Assembly (NCBI RefSeq): GCF_000187895.1
Contig: NZ_DS990127.1
Span: 124,001 to 188,000, forward strand
Length of the DNA: 64,000 nt
Source: Phocaeicola plebeius DSM 17135
GTDB lineage: Bacteria > Bacteroidota > Bacteroidia > Bacteroidales > Bacteroidaceae
Reading direction: 5' to 3'
Every line of letters begins with the position of its first letter. Position 1 is the stretch's first letter. Made by a program: the position numbers and the translations under genes. The notes under the pieces are model-generated. The model was not told the origin of the DNA and ran no database searches. It saw only the letters and a program-made list of their open reading frames with translations. This document shows, one piece after another, positions 1-10,900 of this stretch.

Positions 1-109
1 CCAGGATAAGGCGGTCGACGGACAAGTCGCCTCCAATGGCCAGCAGGCCGTCAGGGTCTCCCCAGTGCGGGTCCGGAAAAGCCAGTCTTTTTGTCAATTG
101 GAAAACCAT
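1..109 (-). CDS. aat: Leucyl/phenylalanyl-tRNA--protein transferase, 5' part only
   Basis: Only the first 36 codons are inside the window; the gene runs off the left edge. The readable start is [20 protein letters not shown] followed by a [14 protein letters not shown] motif, which is the conserved N-terminus of Aat. The family attaches Leu or Phe to N-terminal Arg or Lys of proteins, making N-degrons that ClpS hands to ClpAP. It starts 10 bp after the clpA stop on the same strand, so it is probably the last known gene of the clpS-clpA operon. The ATG at 109 is chosen because the other nearby ATG is in a different frame. Confidence 0.88.
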   Translation of the reverse strand, partial: MVFQLTKRLAFPDPHWGDPDGLLAIGGDLSVDRLIL

Positions 110-119
110 GTCATCGAAA

Positions 120-2336
120 TTATTTGAGAATACTCAGTTGATTGTTTTCGGCCGTTACCGTGATGTTGCCTCCCTGCTTTAGCGAGCCGAACAGAATCTC
201 ACGCATGAGCAGCGGCTTCAGGTGGGCGGCGATGGCACGGTCCATTTCGCGGGCTCCGTATTCCGGTTTGAAACCCTCTTTCAGCAGCCATTCATGTGCT
301 TCAGGTGTCAGGTGCAAGCAGACGTGACGGCGAGCCAGCTTTTCATCCAGTTGGCGCAACTTTTTGTCGAGCACTTGCGTAGCCATTTCCCGACTCATGT
401 CATGGAATACGACGGAAGCCGACAAACGGTTGAGGAATTCCGGCTTAAATGTTTTCTTTACCTGGCGAAGCATAGCCTGTCCGGTACTTACTTGGCTGTT
501 GAAACCAATGGAAGCCTGATGTGCATACTGAGCACCGGCGTTGGAAGTCATGATAAGAATCAGGTGTCGGCAGTCCGATTTCCGTCCTTTGTTGTCTGTC
601 AGCACTGCATAGTCCATCACCTGCAACAGGATGTTGAAAATGTCGGGATGAGCCTTTTCGATTTCATCCAGTAGCAGCACACAGTTGGGTGTTTTCCGGA
701 TGGCATCTGTCAGTAAGCCACCATCCTCGTATCCGATGTAACCAGCCGGAGAACCGATAAGTTTGGCGATGGTATGCTTTTCCATGTATTCACTCATGTC
801 GAAGCGTATCAGTGAGATACCTAATTCCGAGGCTAATACTTTGGCTACTTCAGTTTTTCCCACTCCCGTAGGACCGACAAACAACAGACTGGCCAGCGGC
901 TTGTTCTCGTCCAGCAATCCGGCTTTGGCCATTTGTACCGCCTCCACTACCTGACGAATGGCTTCGTCTTGTCCGTAAATCTGTCCGGATATGCGTTCGT
1001 ACAATGCTTCCAGTGAAGCGTTGTCTTCCTCCTTGAGTGCATTAGCATCAATCTTGCAGGTACGTGAAAGTACTTCGGTAACCAGCTTTCTGTCCACCGT
1101 CTTTGTGCCGTCTGTAGCCGGGTGAATTTCGCGGTAAGCACCGGCCTCATCAATCAGGTCGATTGCCTTGTCAGGCAGGAAGCGGTCGCTGATGTAGCGG
1201 GCACTGGCCTTTACAGCATACTCAATTACTCCCGGTTCATAGGTCACGTGGTGATACTCCTCATATTTTTCCTTCAATCCTTCTATGATACGGATAGCCT
1301 CATCGATGCTGGGCTCCTGAATGTCGATTTGCTGGAAACGGCGTACCATTCCTTTGCTGCGTGAGAAATAACGGTTGTATTCCTCATAAGTGGTAGAACC
1401 GATGAAACGGATGTCTCCCTGTTCCAAGTAAGGTTTCAGCATGTTGGAGGCATCCATCGACCCATCGCCGATTTGTCCGGCTCCGATAAGATTGTGTATC
1501 TCGTCAATATAGAGAATGGCTTTCTTCTCTGCGCTGAGGCTTTTCATTACACTTTTCAACCGCTGTTCGAAGTCGCCCCGATATTGTGTACCGGCCAGCA
1601 TACTACCCAAATCCAGTTCGTAAATGCGGCTTCCTTTCAGACGCTCGGGCACCTCTCCAGCTTCAATGCGGGCTGCCAGTCCGTAAGCCAAGGCTGTTTT
1701 TCCCACTCCTGGTTCACCGATGTGCAGCGGGTTGTTTTTGTCTTTCCGGCACAGCACTTCGATGGTACGTTCCAGTTCCATTTCTCGTCCTATCAGCGGA
1801 TTGTGATTTTCCAGCTGTTCGTTCAGGCAGGTGATGAAATTTTTGGAAATACCATGAGGTTCGTCCGAATCATTCTCATCCAGACTAAGGTCGTCTCCAT
1901 AAATGACCACCAGTTGGCTGATGAAATCCGGAATCCGTTCCTTCAGGTGTTTTTTCAGGAAGTAGCAAGCCCAGGATTCCGGCAACAGTAGCATGGCCTG
2001 TACTACGTGAGGAATGTCCAGCACTTCGGCATTGGATGATTCCACGAAGGCATACGCATTCTGAAACAGCAGGTTTGATTGTACGGAAAACTGTAGTTCA
2101 TAGTTGGTATCTTCCGGCACCTGTTCCATTTTCTGTGCCAAATATTCGTCCACTTCCTCTTCCATCACCGGGATGTGACAGAAACATTCTTCTACGGCCT
2201 CCACAAAAGGGTCCTGGTTAAAGAGTGCGCTGAGAATATGCTCCGGAGTAATGAATTCATGGCGATAACGGAACGCCAGTCCCTGAGCAAACGACAGCGC
2301 TTTGTCTACATATACAGATTTTTCGATGTGACTCAT
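120..2336 (-). CDS. clpA: ATP-dependent Clp protease ATP-binding subunit ClpA
   Basis: This 738-residue AAA+ unfoldase pairs with ClpP in the cytoplasm. An N-terminal Clp repeat domain comes first (about residues 1-150). AAA module 1 has Walker A GEPGVGKT near residue 207 and a Walker B ending in DEIH. AAA module 2 has GPTGVGKT. An IGF tripeptide (QASIGFNSQ) sits at the position of the ClpP-docking loop. There is no long ClpB-type middle coiled coil, and the length matches ClpA. The clpS gene lies 14 bp upstream and aat 10 bp downstream, which places it in the N-degron pathway. Confidence 0.95.
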   Translation of the reverse strand: MSHIEKSVYVDKALSFAQGLAFRYRHEFITPEHILSALFNQDPFVEAVEECFCHIPVMEEEVDEYLAQKMEQVPEDTNYELQFSVQSNLLFQNAYAFVESSNAEVLDIPHVVQAMLLLPESWACYFLKKHLKERIPDFISQLVVIYGDDLSLDENDSDEPHGISKNFITCLNEQLENHNPLIGREMELERTIEVLCRKDKNNPLHIGEPGVGKTALAYGLAARIEAGEVPERLKGSRIYELDLGSMLAGTQYRGDFEQRLKSVMKSLSAEKKAILYIDEIHNLIGAGQIGDGSMDASNMLKPYLEQGDIRFIGSTTYEEYNRYFSRSKGMVRRFQQIDIQEPSIDEAIRIIEGLKEKYEEYHHVTYEPGVIEYAVKASARYISDRFLPDKAIDLIDEAGAYREIHPATDGTKTVDRKLVTEVLSRTCKIDANALKEEDNASLEALYERISGQIYGQDEAIRQVVEAVQMAKAGLLDENKPLASLLFVGPTGVGKTEVAKVLASELGISLIRFDMSEYMEKHTIAKLIGSPAGYIGYEDGGLLTDAIRKTPNCVLLLDEIEKAHPDIFNILLQVMDYAVLTDNKGRKSDCRHLILIMTSNAGAQYAHQASIGFNSQVSTGQAMLRQVKKTFKPEFLNRLSASVVFHDMSREMATQVLDKKLRQLDEKLARRHVCLHLTPEAHEWLLKEGFKPEYGAREMDRAIAAHLKPLLMREILFGSLKQGGNITVTAENNQLSILK

Positions 2337-2350
2337 TGATTGTTTACTGT

Positions 2351-2659
2351 TTAATTATCTTCGGGTTCTACGGTCAGTCGCAGAGGAAATCCTTCCTCAC
2401 GTGCCATCTGGGTGGCTTTCTGTGCTTTGGACTGTGCCACGTCGTAAGAATAGACGCCTGCCGTGGCCGATTGCTGCTGGTGTACTTTCAGCATCAGTGC
2501 CTCGGCTTCCTCCTGCGATTTGAAAAACACGATTTTTAGGACCTTCACCACGAAATCCATGGTGGTGAAGTCGTCGTTGTGGAGTATCACCTTATAATGT
2601 TTGGGTTCGTGCAGCTCCACACGCTTTTTTTCTTTGCATAACGATTGTTCTTTTTCCAT
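2351..2659 (-). CDS. clpS: ClpS adaptor (N-recognin)
   Basis: This 102-residue protein has the ClpS core: YKVILHNDDFTTMDFVVKVL, with the conserved NDD used to bind N-terminal residues, and a later helix rich in EEAEALML. The family delivers proteins with destabilising N-terminal residues to the ClpA N-domain. A flexible charged N-terminal tail of about 20 residues precedes the core, as usual. It sits directly upstream of clpA. Confidence 0.93.
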   Translation of the reverse strand: MEKEQSLCKEKKRVELHEPKHYKVILHNDDFTTMDFVVKVLKIVFFKSQEEAEALMLKVHQQQSATAGVYSYDVAQSKAQKATQMAREEGFPLRLTVEPEDN

Positions 2660-2692
2660 TTGTCTACTTTGATATAGCGATTCAGACTCGCA

Positions 2693-3361
2693 TCAACGTG
2701 CCGTGTTCAGCGTAAATTCCTTCTGGTCGTACATTTGTCCACGGGTATCGGTCACAGCCAGTCGGAAAGTCACAGTACCCGTTTTGATACGTTTTCCAGC
2801 AGTGACGGTAGCCGTATACTTTACCCCGTTTCCCGGCAAAATCTGTTCCACCAGAATGGAAGGGGAGATATGCAGATGTTTCATTCCGCTGATTTCTGCC
2901 ACGCTGGGAATCACGTTGTAGGCAATTTCATTTCCTTCATTCATGATTTCGAAGATGATTTTGCTACTTTCTCCCGAGCTGATGACATGGTCGCGGTCGT
3001 TATCAATGAAACGGATGTTTCGGATGTATAAAGAGGAGAGGGCAGACTGTGTATAGTCCGGCTCGGCGTACACCTGTTCCACCGGATAGTTTGCCCTGTT
3101 TTCTTCACGCGATTTAGGCGCTGTCAGCGCACCCCCAATAGCAGCTCCGGCCAGTGTGCCGACAATGCTTCCAATGGCAGAACCCCTGTAGCTTCCTCTC
3201 CAGCCATGACGGGAGTCGCCCACCAGTCCGCCGATGGCACCTCCCACACTATTGCCGATGGCGGCACCGCCTACAATGGCACCGGTACGTTCCGGTTGCG
3301 TAGTTCCGCATCCGCTACTCAGTAGGGACACAATTAAAAATAAAATTGCGACTTTTTTCAT
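2693..3361 (-). CDS. Glycine-zipper lipoprotein
   Basis: This 222-residue protein has a lipoprotein signal peptide with lipobox LSSGC (Cys18). A glycine-zipper region follows (about residues 26-80: GAIVGG, GGAIGG, GTLAGAAIGG) and could insert into or span a membrane. The rest (about 100-222) is predicted beta-rich and ends in a repetitive, Ig-like segment (VTAGKRIKTGTVTFRLAVTD). It is 21 bp from the M48 protease gene upstream and 33 bp from clpS downstream, so it is probably in one operon with them. I recognise no specific function; an envelope structural or stress role is inference only. Confidence 0.75.
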   Translation of the reverse strand: MKKVAILFLIVSLLSSGCGTTQPERTGAIVGGAAIGNSVGGAIGGLVGDSRHGWRGSYRGSAIGSIVGTLAGAAIGGALTAPKSREENRANYPVEQVYAEPDYTQSALSSLYIRNIRFIDNDRDHVISSGESSKIIFEIMNEGNEIAYNVIPSVAEISGMKHLHISPSILVEQILPGNGVKYTATVTAGKRIKTGTVTFRLAVTDTRGQMYDQKEFTLNTAR

Positions 3362-3382
3362 GGATGTTTTTTGATAAAAGTT

Positions 3383-4177
3383 TTATTTGCGGTATTTAGC
3401 TTTAATAGCTGGAAGTTCCTTCTGTATGTCACTGATACGGCGTGCATCACTGGGGTGCGTGCTCATGAACTCGGGAACCTTGCCGCCTGAACTGGCCGAC
3501 ATTTTCTGCCAGAAAGTCACGGCCTTGTCGGGGTTGTAGCCCGCCATGGTCATCAGAACCAGTCCCATGTAGTCTGCTTCCGTCTCGTGCTTGCGTGAGA
3601 AAGGAAGGGTTACTCCGTATTGCGCTCCCACACCGTACACCGTGCTGGCGATGGCTTGTACCATCTCGCTCTTTTGTGAGAGGCTTTCTCCCAGTAGTTG
3701 TGCTCCGTATTGAGTAAGCATCTGTTGGCTGATGCGCTCGTTGCTGTGCTTGGCTACGGCATGTGCTACTTCATGCCCTAATACCACGGCCAGTTCATCG
3801 TCCGACGATACCAACTTCATCAGTCCTTCGTATACCACAATTTTTCCACCGGGCATACAGAATGCGTTGACTTCGTCACTCTTTACCAGATTGAATTCCC
3901 AGGAGAATTCCTTGATTTCATCAGAAAGTCCGTTGCTGCGCAGGTATTGTTCTGTGGCTGCGGCAATGTTCTTTCCTACTCGTACCACCATGGCCGTTTG
4001 GGTGGCATTGGTTGATTTCTGGGCACTTTTTATGTAGTCATTGTACTGGGTCAGGCTGGAAGAAAGCACTTCCTGGTCTGAAACCAGTAATAACTGTTTA
4101 CGTCCGGTGAGCGGTACCGAACTGCATCCTGCCAGCATCAGCAAGGAAAGGACATACACACTTAGTTCTTTTTTCAT
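3383..4177 (-). CDS. M48 family metalloprotease lipoprotein
   Basis: This 264-residue zinc protease is likely anchored in the outer membrane. The lipobox is LMLAGC (Cys18). The zinc motif HEVAH is at residues 135-139, and a third ligand lies in the later HETEADYMGL helix. It resembles the LoiP/BepA/YcaL group of envelope quality-control proteases but lacks the TPR domain of BepA. It is the first gene of the minus-strand run towards clpS-clpA-aat, and a -7 box (4200-4207) lies just upstream. Confidence 0.9.
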   Translation of the reverse strand: MKKELSVYVLSLLMLAGCSSVPLTGRKQLLLVSDQEVLSSSLTQYNDYIKSAQKSTNATQTAMVVRVGKNIAAATEQYLRSNGLSDEIKEFSWEFNLVKSDEVNAFCMPGGKIVVYEGLMKLVSSDDELAVVLGHEVAHAVAKHSNERISQQMLTQYGAQLLGESLSQKSEMVQAIASTVYGVGAQYGVTLPFSRKHETEADYMGLVLMTMAGYNPDKAVTFWQKMSASSGGKVPEFMSTHPSDARRISDIQKELPAIKAKYRK

Positions 4178-4199
4178 AACGGTTTCGTTAGTTATTGTA

Positions 4200-4228
4200 C
4201 AAACATAGCAAAAAAATGATTATGTTTG
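4200..4228. promoter_or_regulatory. Divergent promoter pair for M48 protease and S9 peptidase
   Basis: A minus-strand TATGTTTG (-7 box TAnnTTTG) lies at 4200-4207 and a plus-strand TATGTTTG at 4221-4228. The plus-strand box ends 24 bp before the ATG at 4252. A longer reading frame from a TTG at 4195 would have to be translated through this promoter, so the ATG at 4252, which opens a signal peptide, is preferred. Confidence 0.65.
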
Positions 4229-4251
4229 TGGCAATAAACTGTAAAAAAGAG

Positions 4252-6696
4252 ATGAAAAAGGAACTTTTTATAGCATGTTCTCTATGCGGGACCATGCTGG
4301 TGAATGCTGAGAATATAGAGGTCACTTCGTTTAAATACGCAGGACCGTATGCGTTGATGCAACCTTATCAGGTTGATAGTGTGGATGTTAATTCCAAATT
4401 GTGGAAGGCAGAGTCGCTACTGGATACGCCGGTGTCGTTTTCTTTGCTCGAAGGAGCAGAAGTAAAGCAGGCGAGTCAATTATCTCCCTCGTCGGGCTAT
4501 GCTCTTCACCTTATGGGGTTTGTGTTGGAGAATACACACTATGGAGAAGTATCGCTGAAGGTGGAAGGGGCTGAACATTATCAGGTGTATGTGGATGGAA
4601 AGCGCGTGGAAGATGCGTCGCTATCGCTGGATCCGGCCACGCATCAGGTGGTCATCAAGTATCTTTCCATGCCGGGTGAAAAGAACGTGCCGAAGGTGAG
4701 TCTGGATGCCAAGCAGGATGGAGTGTTTACCTTGCGTACCGAGCAGGGACGTCTGTTTACACTGGCCGATGTGCTGCACGGTACTCGCTTTACGGGCACT
4801 GAATTATCAGCCGACGGAAAATACCTGATTACGTCGTATACTGTCACAAAGGAAGGTGGGGAAACGATTTCGCAGACCAAGGTAAAGGAACTGAAGACTG
4901 GAAAAATATTGGCAACCCGTGGGGAAACCCTGCACTGGATGCCGCGTTCCGTAAAATATTACTATGTACGTCAGGGTGTATCCGGCCGGGAGCTGGTAAC
5001 GGTAGACCCTGTATCCGGACGCGAGGAAGTGTGGGTGAGCCATCTTCCGGAAGGCAACTTTCAGGTAGCACCTACAGAGGATTATCTGCTGTTTACTCTT
5101 GTACAGAAGGGACCGGAAGAGAAGAAGGAAATCTATGAATTCATTGACCCGGACGACCGTCAGCCGGGATGGCGCAACCGTACGTACCTGGCCCGTTTTG
5201 ATGTGAAGACTGGCGTGTGTCAGCCTTTGACCTTCGGTTACAAGAATGTATGGGCTACGGACATCTCTTCCGACGGACGCTTTATCCTAATGATGGCTTC
5301 CAACCACCGTATGGGAAAACGCCCGACCACTCTGTTCTCTGTGTACAAGATGGATGTGCAGACCTTACAGGTGGAAGAATTGGTGAAAGATGACGGTTTC
5401 CTGACCAATGCGCAGTTCTCACCCGACGGCCGCCAGGTATTGCTGGCCGGTACACCGGAGTATCTGGGTGGCATCGGCAAGAACGTGAAGGAAGGACAGA
5501 CCCCGAGCATGATTGACAATCAGCTTTACCTGATGGACTTACAGAGCAAGCAGATTGAACCGCTGACCCGGACATTCAATCCGAATGTGATGCAGACGGT
5601 ATGGTCGGCTGTAGACAATTGTGTGTACTTCACCGCCGAAGACCGTGACAGCATCGCGCTGTTCCGCCTGAATCCGGCAAAGAAACATTTTGAAAAGGTG
5701 AATGTGCCCGAAGAAATGGTATTGGGATTCTCTGTGGCTGAAAAAGCCTCCTCATTATCGTTCTACGGAGAAAGCGCTTCCAATTCTCACCGTTTGTATG
5801 TGGTCGATTTGAAGAAGGATGCCTCCAAACTGGAAGAAGATTTGAATGGGGAATTGAAAGATGTGCTGCTGGGTGAATGCAAGGCCTGGGACTTTGTCAA
5901 CTCCCGTGGGGATACCATTTGCGGACGCTACTACCTGCCGCCTCATTTTGACCCGAACAAAAAATATCCGATGATTGTCAACTACTACGGTGGATGCAGT
6001 CCCACAAGCCGTAATTTTGCCAGCCGTTATCCGCATCATGCGTATGCCGCATTGGGTTATGTGGTGTATGTGGTAGAACCGAGTGGAGCGACCGGTTTCG
6101 GTCAGGAATTCTCTGCCCGCCATGTGAATACGTTCGGTGATTATGTGGCCGACGACATCATCGAAGGAACGCGTAAGTTTGTGGAAGCTCATTCCTTTGT
6201 TAACGGCAAGAAAATCGGTTGTATCGGTGCTTCCTATGGTGGCTTCATGACTCAGTACCTCCAGACAAAGACCGATTTGTTTGCGGCTGCTATTTCCCAT
6301 GCCGGTATCAGCGACCACACCAGTTATTGGGGCGAAGGCTACTGGGGCTATTCTTACAGTGAAGTGTCGGCAGCCAATAGTTATCCGTGGAAGAATCCGG
6401 AACTCTTTGTCGACCACAGCCCGCTGTTCAATGCCGACAAGATACACACTCCGTTGCTCTTCCTGCATGGAGCGGTAGACACCAATGTGCCGGTGGGCGA
6501 AAGTATCCAGATGTTTACGGCCCTGAAACTGTTAGGACGTGAAACGGCATTGGTGGTGGTAGACGGACAAGACCATCACATCAAGGATTATCAGAAACGC
6601 ATCCAGTGGCAGAACACCATCTTTGCTTGGTTTGCCAAATGGTTGCAGGATGACCCGACCTGGTGGAACACGCTCTATCCTCCTAAAACCTTGTAA
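4252..6696 (+). CDS. S9 family (DPP IV-like) prolyl peptidase, secreted
   Basis: This 814-residue peptidase starts with a signal peptide (MKKELFIACSLCGTMLVNA). A beta-propeller region follows, and the C-terminal alpha/beta hydrolase has the catalytic triad Ser661 in GASYGGF, Asp743 in GAVDTNVP and His775 or His776 in GQDHH. Family members cut dipeptides or oligopeptides from peptides in the periplasm. The N-terminal 200 residues do not resemble typical DPP IV and may be an extra Ig-like module. The gene is followed after 5 bp by sbcD, so it likely shares a transcript with an unrelated DNA repair pair. Confidence 0.88.
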   Translation: MKKELFIACSLCGTMLVNAENIEVTSFKYAGPYALMQPYQVDSVDVNSKLWKAESLLDTPVSFSLLEGAEVKQASQLSPSSGYALHLMGFVLENTHYGEVSLKVEGAEHYQVYVDGKRVEDASLSLDPATHQVVIKYLSMPGEKNVPKVSLDAKQDGVFTLRTEQGRLFTLADVLHGTRFTGTELSADGKYLITSYTVTKEGGETISQTKVKELKTGKILATRGETLHWMPRSVKYYYVRQGVSGRELVTVDPVSGREEVWVSHLPEGNFQVAPTEDYLLFTLVQKGPEEKKEIYEFIDPDDRQPGWRNRTYLARFDVKTGVCQPLTFGYKNVWATDISSDGRFILMMASNHRMGKRPTTLFSVYKMDVQTLQVEELVKDDGFLTNAQFSPDGRQVLLAGTPEYLGGIGKNVKEGQTPSMIDNQLYLMDLQSKQIEPLTRTFNPNVMQTVWSAVDNCVYFTAEDRDSIALFRLNPAKKHFEKVNVPEEMVLGFSVAEKASSLSFYGESASNSHRLYVVDLKKDASKLEEDLNGELKDVLLGECKAWDFVNSRGDTICGRYYLPPHFDPNKKYPMIVNYYGGCSPTSRNFASRYPHHAYAALGYVVYVVEPSGATGFGQEFSARHVNTFGDYVADDIIEGTRKFVEAHSFVNGKKIGCIGASYGGFMTQYLQTKTDLFAAAISHAGISDHTSYWGEGYWGYSYSEVSAANSYPWKNPELFVDHSPLFNADKIHTPLLFLHGAVDTNVPVGESIQMFTALKLLGRETALVVVDGQDHHIKDYQKRIQWQNTIFAWFAKWLQDDPTWWNTLYPPKTL

Positions 6697-6701
6697 ATCG
6701 G

Positions 6702-7916
6702 ATGAAAATATTACATACCAGTGACTGGCACTTAGGGCAGCAACTGTTTGAATACGACCGCAGCGAGGAACAGCAAGACTTTCTGCGGCAGTTGCGCCAC
6801 TGGGTAGCCACAGAACAGCCCGACGCGTTGATCGTGTCGGGCGACGTGTTTCATTATTGCACCCCTTCGGCAGCCGCCCAGCGGTTGTACACGGATGCGC
6901 TGGTGGAATTTCATGAAACTTGTCCCTCCATGCAGATTATCATCACGGCAGGCAATCACGACAGCAGTTCCAAGCTGGAAATCAACCGGAATCTGTGGAA
7001 GTATGCCGGAGTCACCGTGGTGGGGGCTATCCGAAGAGACGAAGCCGGTCAGGTAGACCTGGAACGTCATATTGTGGAAGTAAAGAACAGTTGCGGCGAA
7101 CTGAAAGGCTATGTGATAGCCCTGCCCCATGTGTATCCGCAAAACTTTCCGGCGTTCGATGAAGAAGTTCCGCATGAAGAGCGGCAATCCCATTTCATCC
7201 AAACCTTGCTGAACCGTGTGAAGGAACGCAACCAGGGGAACCTTCCGGTGGTGCTGATGGCCCACCTGGCCCTGATGGGAAGTGACATTACCGGACAGGA
7301 CGACGGACGCGGCGGCATGGAATACACGGATATCCGTCTGATGGGTGAGGGATACGATTACCTGGCCTTAGGACACATTCATTTTCCGCAAACCTTATCC
7401 GGCGGACGGGCCCGTTATTGCGGTTCCCCGCTTCCGGTCAGCTTTGACGAGAGTTACGGGCATTCCGTCAGTCTGGTAGAACTGGCTGCACACGGTGCTA
7501 TGCCCGAAGTGCGTACCTTGCCGGTGCGGAATACGTGGCCCTTGAAGGTACTGCCTTCGCAGGCCGTGCCGCTGGAAGAGGCATTGGAGGTGTTGCAGGC
7601 CATCCCTGATGAGGAAAAAATGTATGTGCAGTTGCACGTCCGTATTCAGGACGTACCTCCGGGCTATTGCATGGAGCGGGCCTACGAACTGACCCGTGGC
7701 AAGCAGTGCCGTTTCTGCCGCTACAAATGGGAACGGGAAGTAGTGGAAACGCAGAAGGAGATTACAGAGCTGGACGTAGACCGTTTGCAGACTTTTTCTC
7801 CGTCGCAGGTAGCAGCCATCTATTATCAGGACAAGTTTCAGCGGGACATCGCTCCGGAAATGCTCGACATGCTGGAGGAAGCCGTGAAACGGGTACGAAG
7901 CCAAGAGGAGGAATAG
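6702..7916 (+). CDS. sbcD: SbcD exonuclease subunit
   Basis: This 404-residue Mre11-type phosphoesterase has motif I MKILHTSDWHLGQ at the N-terminus, then SGDVFH, GNHDS, and later LGHIHFP, which together hold the dinuclear metal site. The C-terminal cap ends in a charged helix. With SbcC it forms a nuclease that opens hairpins and palindromes in DNA. The sbcC gene starts 3 bp after the stop, so the two are translationally linked. Confidence 0.96.
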   Translation: MKILHTSDWHLGQQLFEYDRSEEQQDFLRQLRHWVATEQPDALIVSGDVFHYCTPSAAAQRLYTDALVEFHETCPSMQIIITAGNHDSSSKLEINRNLWKYAGVTVVGAIRRDEAGQVDLERHIVEVKNSCGELKGYVIALPHVYPQNFPAFDEEVPHEERQSHFIQTLLNRVKERNQGNLPVVLMAHLALMGSDITGQDDGRGGMEYTDIRLMGEGYDYLALGHIHFPQTLSGGRARYCGSPLPVSFDESYGHSVSLVELAAHGAMPEVRTLPVRNTWPLKVLPSQAVPLEEALEVLQAIPDEEKMYVQLHVRIQDVPPGYCMERAYELTRGKQCRFCRYKWEREVVETQKEITELDVDRLQTFSPSQVAAIYYQDKFQRDIAPEMLDMLEEAVKRVRSQEEE

Positions 7917-7919
7917 CAC

Positions 7920-10900
7920 ATGAAATTACAGAAACTGATTATTGAAAATATAGCCTCTATCGAGAAGGCGTGCATTGATTTTGAGCACGGGCCGTTGGGC
8001 GAGGATTCCATCTTCCTGATTTGCGGACCGACGGGAGCCGGAAAGTCGACGTTGCTGGATGCGGTGTGTCTGGCACTCTATAACACCACTCCGCGCTTGA
8101 AGCAGGCGGCCAATGAACGCTACCTGGACGAGAACGACAGCTTTTCCGGCACGGGTGAAGTAAGCATCGACGATTCACGCATGCTGATGCGGCGCGACAG
8201 TGTGTCGGCACAAGTGGAGCTGTGGTTTACGGATGCAGCAGGAGATGCCTTGCGGGCCGTGTGGAGCGTGGCAAGGGCGCGCAACAAGGCCGGAGGGAAA
8301 ATTCAGAAAGTGGTCTGGACACTTTCCTTGCAGGACGGCACTCCGCTCACGAATAAGTCGACCGAAACACGTACGGAGATAGAGCGGCGTATCGGTCTCA
8401 CCTTTGAGCAGTTCTGCCGGACCACGCTGCTGGCACAGGGAGAGTTTACCAAGTTCCTGAAAAGCAAGGAGGAGGAAAAATCGAATATCCTGGAGAAACT
8501 GACGGGTACGGAAATCTACTCGCGCATCAGTCGGGAAATCTACGTGATGAAGACCGAAAAGGAGGCGGAGTTGCAGGAACTGAAGGCGCAGACGGGCGGC
8601 ATTGTGTTGTTGACTGATGAGGAACTGGCCGCGCTCCAGACGGAACAGCGCCAGGTGACGGAAGAGACCGCCACGCTCCGCACGCAGTTGAAGCAGGAGC
8701 AGGACCTTCGGAAATGGATGACCGACGAGCAGAAGTTGGCACATGATCTGGAGGAGACCGGAAAGGCGCTTCAGTCACTGACGGAACGGGTAGAGTCGGA
8801 AGATTACAAGCGCAACAAGTCGTTGCTGGATGACTGGGACCGTACGGCTGATGTGCGTTTTCAATGGACAGAACAGGCGGCCTTGCAGCAGCGCATCCGT
8901 ACGTCGGAAAAAGAACTGGAACAATTGAAAGAGAAGTACTGTTCGCTGAGTACCGGCCTGGGTCAATTGGAGCGTATGCAGGTGCAGTGCCGGGAACAGT
9001 GGGCGGCGTGCGAGACCTATCTTACCGGTGTGCAGGAAAAGGTGCCGGTGTACGAATCGTTGCAATCACTTTCAGCTTTATCCGATCAGATTCAGCGCGC
9101 GCTCCAGCAGTCGGAAGATTACCGGAAAGAAAAGGCACACAAGGGCGCAATCCATCAGAAAACGCTGGAAGTCCGCCAGGGAGCTACGACATCGTATGAA
9201 CAGGCCCGAAAGGTAGCGGAAGAAAAGCAGCAGGAGGTGGCAGCGTGCCGCACGCAGTTGGAGGAATTACAAGTCGAGGAACTCCGACAGAAGAAGCAGG
9301 AAGCAGACGCCCGACTGGACGGATGGAAGAAATTGCGGGAGGCACTTTCTGTCCGTGCAGAAAAGGAACAGGCCTGGCTGGATGTGCAGAAGAATCGGAA
9401 AACTTTGCAGGACGATTGCCGACAACAGCAACAGACGGTAGCGCAACTGAAAGCGCAGGCTGAGGTCTGTCGTAAGGAAAAGGAAGAAGTGCAGCAGGTG
9501 TACGACAAGCAGCGGATGTCGTGCGAGGACTGGGCACGCGAAGCCCGCGCACGTCTGTCAAAAGGTGATGTATGTCCGGTTTGTGGCAAGGAGGTAGGTG
9601 ATGACTTGAAGAGCGAAGCTCATTTTGTGTCGTTGCTGGAACCGGTCCGTGCGTTGCTGGAAGAAAAGGCACGTCGGGTGGAAGAAGTCTTGACTGCGCT
9701 GGCACGAGCGGAAGCGGAGGTTCGCTCCCTGATGCGACTGGAAGAAATGGAGGCGAAGAAGGAAACTGCGGCAAAAGAAGCTTATTTTCTGGCGGAAAAG
9801 GCCGTGGCAGATATGCCGCTTTATGCCACCGTGAAAGAAGCGGACGAGGTAGTATCTCAGGTAGAGCAAGCCTTGACGGCGCAGCTGGAAGTATGCGACC
9901 GGCTGGAAGCGCAGTGGAAACAAGCCGAGGAAGGACAGCAACGCCTGAACCGTCTGACGAAGGAACGGGAGGAACTGACCACTGCCAGCGAGCAATGGCA
10001 CCGGAAGGTAGAGGAAGCCGACAAAGCCGTGTCACGTTTGGAAACCGAACTGCGTATGCTGGAAGAGGCGCTTTCGCGTGAGGCACTGACCGTCTCCCAG
10101 TGTGTGGAGAAAGGGGAGATCTTGATTGTCTTTACGCCTTGGCAGGAAGCTTGGAAGACCGACCGGGAAAACTTCATTACCGCCTTGAAGAAAGAAACCA
10201 ATCGGTATGTGGAACAGCAGACGAGGAGAGAGCAACTCTCGCACAAGGTAGAGTCGCTGGCTTCTCAGGTGGAGCAGGTGCAGTCCGTCCGTCAGTCCAT
10301 CTTGTCGGAACTTCCGGCCTGGGGGCAGGCGACGGCAGAAACGATACCCGACGGGCCGTGTCCGGAAGGGCTTCCGGGACAATGGAACGCGCTGAACACT
10401 TCCGTACTTTCTGTCTGCCATGCCATAAAGACATCGCAAAAGTTGAGGGAGGAAAAAAGCGCTGGAGTGGAAGCTTTTCTTGTCGGTCATCCTGAGATTT
10501 CCCGTGAGTATTTGGAGAAACTGGCCGGACTGGAAGTGGAAAAGGTGAACATGGCACGCCGTACTTTGCAGAAACTGGACAACGACCTGACGAGCCGGCG
10601 GGCAGAAATGGAACGGGTCGGTAGGGAACTGGCACAGCATCGGGCACAGCGTCCGTCGGAAACCGAAGGGATGACGCTGGCAACCGTAGAGGAAACCATT
10701 TCCCGACTGGAAGAACAGCAGACCGGGAAGTTGGCTCGTTTGGGAGCCATCGCACAGATGCTGGCACATCACGAAGAGTGTCTACAGCGTATCCGGAAAG
10801 TGAAGGAACAGATAGAAGTGAAGCAAAAGGAAGTGGACAACTGGGCTGGAGTGGCTGCCTTGTTCGGCAGTGCCGACGGCAAGAAGTTCCGTAACATTGC

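Noticed and set aside
4195..4251. Longer frame of the S9 peptidase from a TTG
   Set aside because: The stretch contains a perfect -7 box (4221-4228), and the ATG at 4252 opens a signal peptide.
9184..10086. Long Pro/Ser-rich frame opposite sbcC
   Set aside because: It mirrors the coiled-coil codons of sbcC and shows no protein-like features.
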